From assembly GCA_028015205.1 (NCBI GenBank), contig CM051517.1, positions 60,201,455 through 60,265,454 on the forward strand: a stretch of 64,000 nt of DNA. The letters are read 5' to 3'. The stretch's first letter is position 1; each line of letters opens with the position of its first letter. Both the position numbers and the translations under genes were made by a program. Source of the DNA: Mytilisepta virgata (Eukaryota; Mollusca; Bivalvia; Mytilida; Mytilidae). Shown here in pieces: positions 38,801 to 41,800 of the stretch. The notes under the pieces were generated by a model that searched no databases, was not told where the DNA came from, and saw only the letters and a program-made list of their open reading frames with translations.

Positions 38801-41800
38801 ATGGTTTTTAACCAACTGTTAATATAACAATACATTTATATTGTACTTAATCGGATCCTATTCTTCAACGAATCGTCCACAAATTAAACATTTTCTTCCT
38901 GATATTAAACATGTAACTACGAAAAAAAATTGTCATATCAATATTTCGAAGTTCGAAGTAAAATAATATAAACAAACCTGGGCTGGTCGGTTCCATCCCC
39001 CTCCCTCTTCCGCCTTCGTGTTGGTTGGTTTCTACAGTAGAAAACAATTAGTTTTTTATTTGAGAAAATAAGATTTATTTATATATCAAATCTTTTTACA
39101 AAAGTAGAAATGAATTCACTGAACTGTATTGTTAAGATGCTAAACAATACCGAAACAACAAGACAATCGGGAAAATCTATAAGAATAAAATTCTAAGGCA
39201 AGGCAAATTAGTGAGAATGCAACAGACAAATGCGATACGTGTATAATTAAAAGAATATAAAATTCAAGTTACAAACAAAACAGATAAACAATTGAAGACA
39301 GCACAGAAACTAAAGTAAGTGTAATTAGCAATGTGAAGACTCCCCCCCCCTCCCCACCCTCCCAATTGTTTAGTGTCTGTATCAAGTCACACTATCCTGA
39401 CCCTCTGTTATGTTCATGTTTTGTACTCTTTTATGTTATTTTTTTTGTTCGGAGTTCTGTCAGTTGGGTTGTTTTAATTGATTGGTATATCATTGTTGAC
39501 CGTTCATGTTATCCCTTTTGCTGTTCATACACAAAACAACGGAACATCAGGTGCCCCAGTGGGATATATATGTATTTCCTGCTTCGTTAAAACAACAACT
39601 GCTACTTTGTGTCGTGTGTTAACAAATTTCGTCATATTTCCGGCGAAATATTAATCAAGTAAGGTGTCAATATCATGAAGAAGTTTACTATATATGTAAC
39701 TGAAAATGTCTAGTCTCATTTGTGTGATAAAAAATATTTAAATTTGTGGTACTTAAAACTTTAGTTATTTTGATATAACTAGAAAAAAAGTTTGCCCAAA
39801 GCATTGTTGACAGATGTGCTCTGATAATAGATGTTCATGTATTACTTAGACATCACTAATTAATTATAGTCTATATAATTATATACTAATTATAGATTAT
39901 TACATGGCATTTTCCATATAGGCCCTGGTATCATCCCGAGAGTCCAATATCGGACTGAGGGCTCTGCCCGAGGTAAAATACTGGTCGAGGGATGATACAA
40001 GGGCCGATATGGAAAATGCCATGTCATAATCTATTTATCACATATTTTGAATTGTAAGCAAGCTTTCAGCAAAAAAATGAACACGAAAAGTACTTTTTAT
40101 TATTTGAAGTTTGCATTGTTCAAAGGTATACGACAGGTTTACATTTCGAGTAAATTTCAAAATCAGTCCAAGCACAGTCATGTAAGTTCTTAAAAATTAT
40201 GTATTTCTCAAACATTACAAAACTTTAAAATACATTCACTATAATCAACCTTGATTGGCTGGATCCCAATAAGTGTAACATGTGAGTTGACGTTAGAATT
40301 TGCTTCCGTGTCTTCTGCGTAATTTGGACAACCACACAGACCTTTATCTTCGTTTTCCTTAGTAGCATTTTCAACAAATTCCTCAATGATGTACGAACTA
40401 ACACCGTCTTCTAGTCCACGATAAACGTGATAAATGATCCAGCTTTCTGTTTCATGGAATAAAGAAATTTTTGTCATCGAATATGGGAAAACTTGTTCTG
40501 ATAATTTATTATATTGACAAAATCTGATAAAAGTAGATGCAATGAAACTATAAAGAGTATACGTGCATGTATGTAAATGTCTAGTTCAATTCCTCTGAAG
40601 TCAATGTCCTGTTTGTGTTATTATATTAAAAATATAACGCACCAACTTACATCATACTACATTACACATATACCATTTCACCATGCTACTTGCTACACTA
40701 TTGCACAACCAACAATAAGGATTTAAGGTGAATTTGCACACATTTAAACTATTAAATTTTAGAATATAAATCAATTAAACATTTTAATCTTGAATTAATT
40801 GTATAAATAATGAATCTTTTAACAATACGAAGTTATAAAATAACAATCCAAAGATACTAATATTAGATATAGTAAATTTATACTATGTTGTATACGATGC
40901 ATTTCAAGGAGTTACCTCTCATATAAGTGTTCGTTACATCTGGGTGTAAATCCAAAATAAAACTTTGACTTAAAACTATTGGTCATGTAAGCTTGATCAT
41001 TGTTTAGAATTGTAACATTTATAAAATCAAAAACAAAAATCACTCCAACTTAGGAGTGTAGACCATTACTAGAAAGACCTTGACATTTATATTTTCAAGT
41101 TCAACAAATCAGAAAATTATTGGTTCAAGTAATTGTCCTTTGAAATATTCAAGATATATCGACGGAAAGACTTTCATAATAATGATAATAATCAGATGAA
41201 TTACAAAAAATCTTCCTGTTTGTATTTTAAAAACAATTTCGGAAATGTGGAAAAAGCTTGTTGGAGGGAAACATTTAAATTCAATTTAGCATGTGTTTCT
41301 AGTTGATATCATGAAAATAAATTCACCTCCCATTGACATTTATCGCAATTTCAGTGTGCGGAGGGTAAGAAGTCTTACTGTATTAGTTTATGTCCCAGGG
41401 CCTATTCTACGAAGTGGTTTGTTTTCGTAATAAGAGAAAAAGCTTTATTGCAATCGCTGTTTGAACTCAATAATTTTTAAAGTGATACATTATAGGGCTT
41501 ACATCTGTGGTATAAAATGTACTTCTAAAAGTTTCATTAAAGGCTAAAACATCATACATTATTATACTTCATGCCAGAAACTACAGTGTACTGTGATATT
41601 TGGTACATTAATTATTCGAATATAAATTCCAACCTATCCGGCAAATACGGCATATGAACTACAGTAATATGTTCACCTGCGGCTTTAAATTTCGCGTCAG
41701 TTTTTGTATAGATTTATCTAGAAAATACTGCATATAAACTACAGTAATATGTCCGCGTGCAGCTTGATATGTCACGTGTATTTTTGTGTACATTTACGGT

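Larger units (their letters stand above)
34248..38977 (-). other. Intron 3, 4.7 kb, repeat-rich
   Basis: It contains a SINE-tail fragment near 35630-35690, a diverged long-unit repeat (35900-37060) with a 24-bp microarray inside (36639-36710), a ubiquitous-looking GGTCACCTGGCC repeat (37125-37200), an inverted copy of the dispersed TACCGAAACAGGAAGCC repeat (37216-37404) and a subfamily B retroelement fragment (37488-37905). 38000-38970 shows nothing recognisable. Confidence 0.55.

Noticed and set aside
40208..40249. Extension of exon 2 to the next stop (SECILKFCNV)
   Set aside because: Splicing is required to reach the SLOG core; the extra residues beyond the possible donor at 40240 have no TRPM likeness.
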